A stretch of 7,590 nt of DNA from NCBI GenBank assembly GCA_001790315.1, contig MGCE01000049.1, positions 1 to 7,590 on the forward strand, written 5' to 3'. The notes under the pieces were generated by a model. The model had not been told where the DNA came from, made no database searches, and saw nothing but the letters and a program-made list of their open reading frames with translations. Positions 6,671 to 7,590 of the stretch are shown in pieces; position 1 is the stretch's first letter; every line of letters begins with the position of its first letter. The translations under genes and the position numbers were made by a program. Source of the DNA: Candidatus Rokubacteria bacterium RIFCSPLOWO2_02_FULL_72_37. Its GTDB lineage: Bacteria > Methylomirabilota > Methylomirabilia > Rokubacteriales > CSP1-6.

Positions 6671-6825
6671 GCGCCCGCACTCTTCCTGAGGTGCTTCGCG
6701 AGGGCGTCCAGGAGCAAGGCGAGCGCTTCCTTTTCGGTGCGGCCCGTGACCGTGACGCTCCAGGCCACGGCCGTCGCCACCCACTCCTTGACCTCGTTCT
6801 GATGGATCTCGACCTCGAACTTCAC
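6667..6825 (-). CDS. Small HicB-like protein (52 residues), first gene of the operon
   Basis: A short ORF from GTG at 6825 to TGA at 6669-6667. It begins with a beta-strand-like stretch (KFEVEIHQ), continues with EWVATAVAWSVTVTGRT (14-30) and ends in an amphipathic helix (EKEALALLLDALAKHL, 31-46) and a basic tail. This order, with VTGRTEKEAL preceding the helix, resembles the HicB antitoxin-like N-terminal fold. The GTG is the only usable start because TAG lies three codons upstream. Its stop overlaps the ATG of the CoA-transferase by four bases (ATGA), typical of a translated operon partner. There is no HicA-like toxin beside it and no DNA-binding domain at the C-terminus, so an antitoxin role is doubtful. 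It may be a small fold of unknown function. No clear Shine-Dalgarno precedes it. The HicB resemblance is pattern-based, not from a search. Confidence 0.65.
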   Translation of the reverse strand: MKFEVEIHQNEVKEWVATAVAWSVTVTGRTEKEALALLLDALAKHLRKSAGA

Positions 6826-6976
6826 CGGGCGCTAGCTTACCGCAGAACCCGTCCCCCGGGGCCCGCCACGGGAGGGCAGGCCGCAGACGGCTCCGGGAAC
6901 CCGAGGCCGCTGCCGCGATGGCGTGGTCGTTGTCCGCTGGCACCGACGATGCGGCCGGCGGAGCACGTGGGGCGCG
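6826..6976. other. Intergenic stretch between the GGDEF gene and the CoA-metabolism operon
   Basis: These 151 bases contain no gene I can support. They hold an imperfect inverted repeat at 6888-6909 (CGGCTCCGGG, two bases, CCCGAGGCCG) with eight Watson-Crick pairs, one G-T pair and one mismatch. It could fold in the RNA about 70 bases after the GGDEF stop but has no T-run, so an intrinsic terminator is not shown. No convincing promoter hexamers were found, although the operon promoter should lie here unless transcription reads through. Confidence 0.35.
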
Positions 6977-7590
6977 TCAGAGCGTTGCGACCCGGTTCCG
7001 GCCCTGGCGCTTCGCCTCGGTCAGCGCCCGCTCGGCGGCCGCGATCAGATCGCCGGCCGAGGTCGCATCCGCGGGCAACGAGGCCACGCCGAAGCTCGCC
7101 GTGACGGCGCCGTGGACGAACGGGTGCCCCTCGAGGAGGGCGCGGATCCGCTGCGCGTAGCTGACGGCGCCGGCCTTCGGAGTGTTGGCGAGGATCGCCC
7201 CGAAGCCGTCGCCCTCCCGGCGCGTGATGATCGTGAAGCTCCGCGAGTGCTTCACGAGCAGGCGGGCCACCTCTTTGAGCGTCTCGTCGCCGGCGGTGTG
7301 GCCTTTCGCCTCGTTCCAAGACCTGAAGTCGTCGAGGTCGAGGAACACGAGAGCGAGCGGGTGCCCGAACCGGGCGCAGCGCTTGACCTCTTCGTCGATG
7401 CGGAGCGTGAAGTAGCGTCGGTTGTAGAGGTCGGTCAGGCCGTCCTTGAACGACAGGTCCTCGAGTCGGGCGTTGCGGATCGCGACTGCGGCCTGGGACG
7501 CGAGCGCGCGCAGGGGCTTCTCGTCGTCGGGGTCGAACGGGATGATGGCGTTGTTCTCATCGAGCGCGTTGATGAGCTCGAGCACGCCGA
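6977..7590 (-). CDS. GAF-GGDEF protein with degenerate GGDEF motif (C-terminal part, cut by window edge)
   Basis: The frame is open from the right edge to TGA at 6979-6977, so the true start lies outside the window. The codon at 7585 is an internal Val, not a start. Numbering from it, residues 1-41 (LELINAL, then ALASQAAVAIRNARLE) look like the end of a GAF sensor domain. A GGDEF domain follows: DGLTDLYNRRYF (48-59), FLDLDDFRSWNEAKGHTAGDETL (81-103), then RREGDGFGAIL (122-132), SFGVASLP (164-171) and a final helix with ALTEAKRQGRNRV. The signature reads EGDGF (124-128) instead of GGDEF, and the catalytic Glu is Gly. No RxxD inhibitory site precedes it. Diguanylate cyclase activity is therefore unlikely. 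A GTP- or c-di-GMP-binding or purely regulatory role is possible. It is separated from the next gene by 151 bases, and nothing links it functionally. Confidence 0.85.
   Translation of the reverse strand, partial: GVLELINALDENNAIIPFDPDDEKPLRALASQAAVAIRNARLEDLSFKDGLTDLYNRRYFTLRIDEEVKRCARFGHPLALVFLDLDDFRSWNEAKGHTAGDETLKEVARLLVKHSRSFTIITRREGDGFGAILANTPKAGAVSYAQRIRALLEGHPFVHGAVTASFGVASLPADATSAGDLIAAAERALTEAKRQGRNRVATL

Noticed and set aside
6667..6825. A complete HicAB toxin-antitoxin pair
   Set aside because: No HicA-like ORF is found on either side, and the small protein lacks the C-terminal DNA-binding part of true HicB antitoxins.
6671..6943. N-terminal extension of the CoA-transferase by 91 codons
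   Set aside because: It covers the intergenic region and small ORF in another frame, with no family similarity. ATG 6670 gives the standard N-terminus.

Overview
This is a GC-rich window in which every supportable gene lies on the minus strand, so the reading order runs from high to low coordinates. The base composition, frequent GTG starts (four of the six starts inside the window's complete genes and small ORF) and gene content (F420-type LLM oxidoreductase, CaiB/BaiF CoA-transferase, acyl-CoA ligase, crotonyl-CoA carboxylase/reductase-like enzyme) suggest a high-GC soil or subsurface bacterium. Candidatus Rokubacteria/Methylomirabilota, Tectomicrobia-like lineages or an actinomycete would all fit. 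This is inference from content, not a phylogenetic result. No RNA gene, mobile element, CRISPR array or prophage signal was seen.

Layout from right to left: the C-terminal part of a GAF-GGDEF protein with a degenerate GGDEF motif (7590-6977, cut by the window edge); a 151-base gap; a 52-codon HicB-like small ORF (6825-6667); a CaiB/BaiF CoA-transferase (6670-5486) overlapping it by ATGA; an exported amidohydrolase_2 protein (5484-4597), one base later; an AMP-forming acyl-CoA ligase (4592-2952), four bases later; a 131-base gap with a plausible promoter and a strong Shine-Dalgarno; an LLM-class flavin/F420 oxidoreductase (2820-1807); a crotonyl-CoA carboxylase/reductase-type enzyme (1807-566) coupled through TGATG; a 48-base gap; and the N-terminal 172 codons of a 6-phosphofructokinase with pyrophosphate-type signatures (517-1, cut by the left edge).

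The six central genes read as one or two operons for coenzyme A ester metabolism. An acid could be activated by the ligase or by CoA exchange, oxidised or reduced by the LLM enzyme, and an enoyl-CoA intermediate reduced or reductively carboxylated by the Ccr-type enzyme. A periplasmic amidohydrolase may release or process the substrate outside the cytoplasm. The substrate cannot be read from sequence. The most notable details are a Gln where the Ccr family has a CO2-pocket Glu, an EGDGF in place of GGDEF, an unusual A8 motif in the ligase, and the orphan HicB-like ORF leading the operon.
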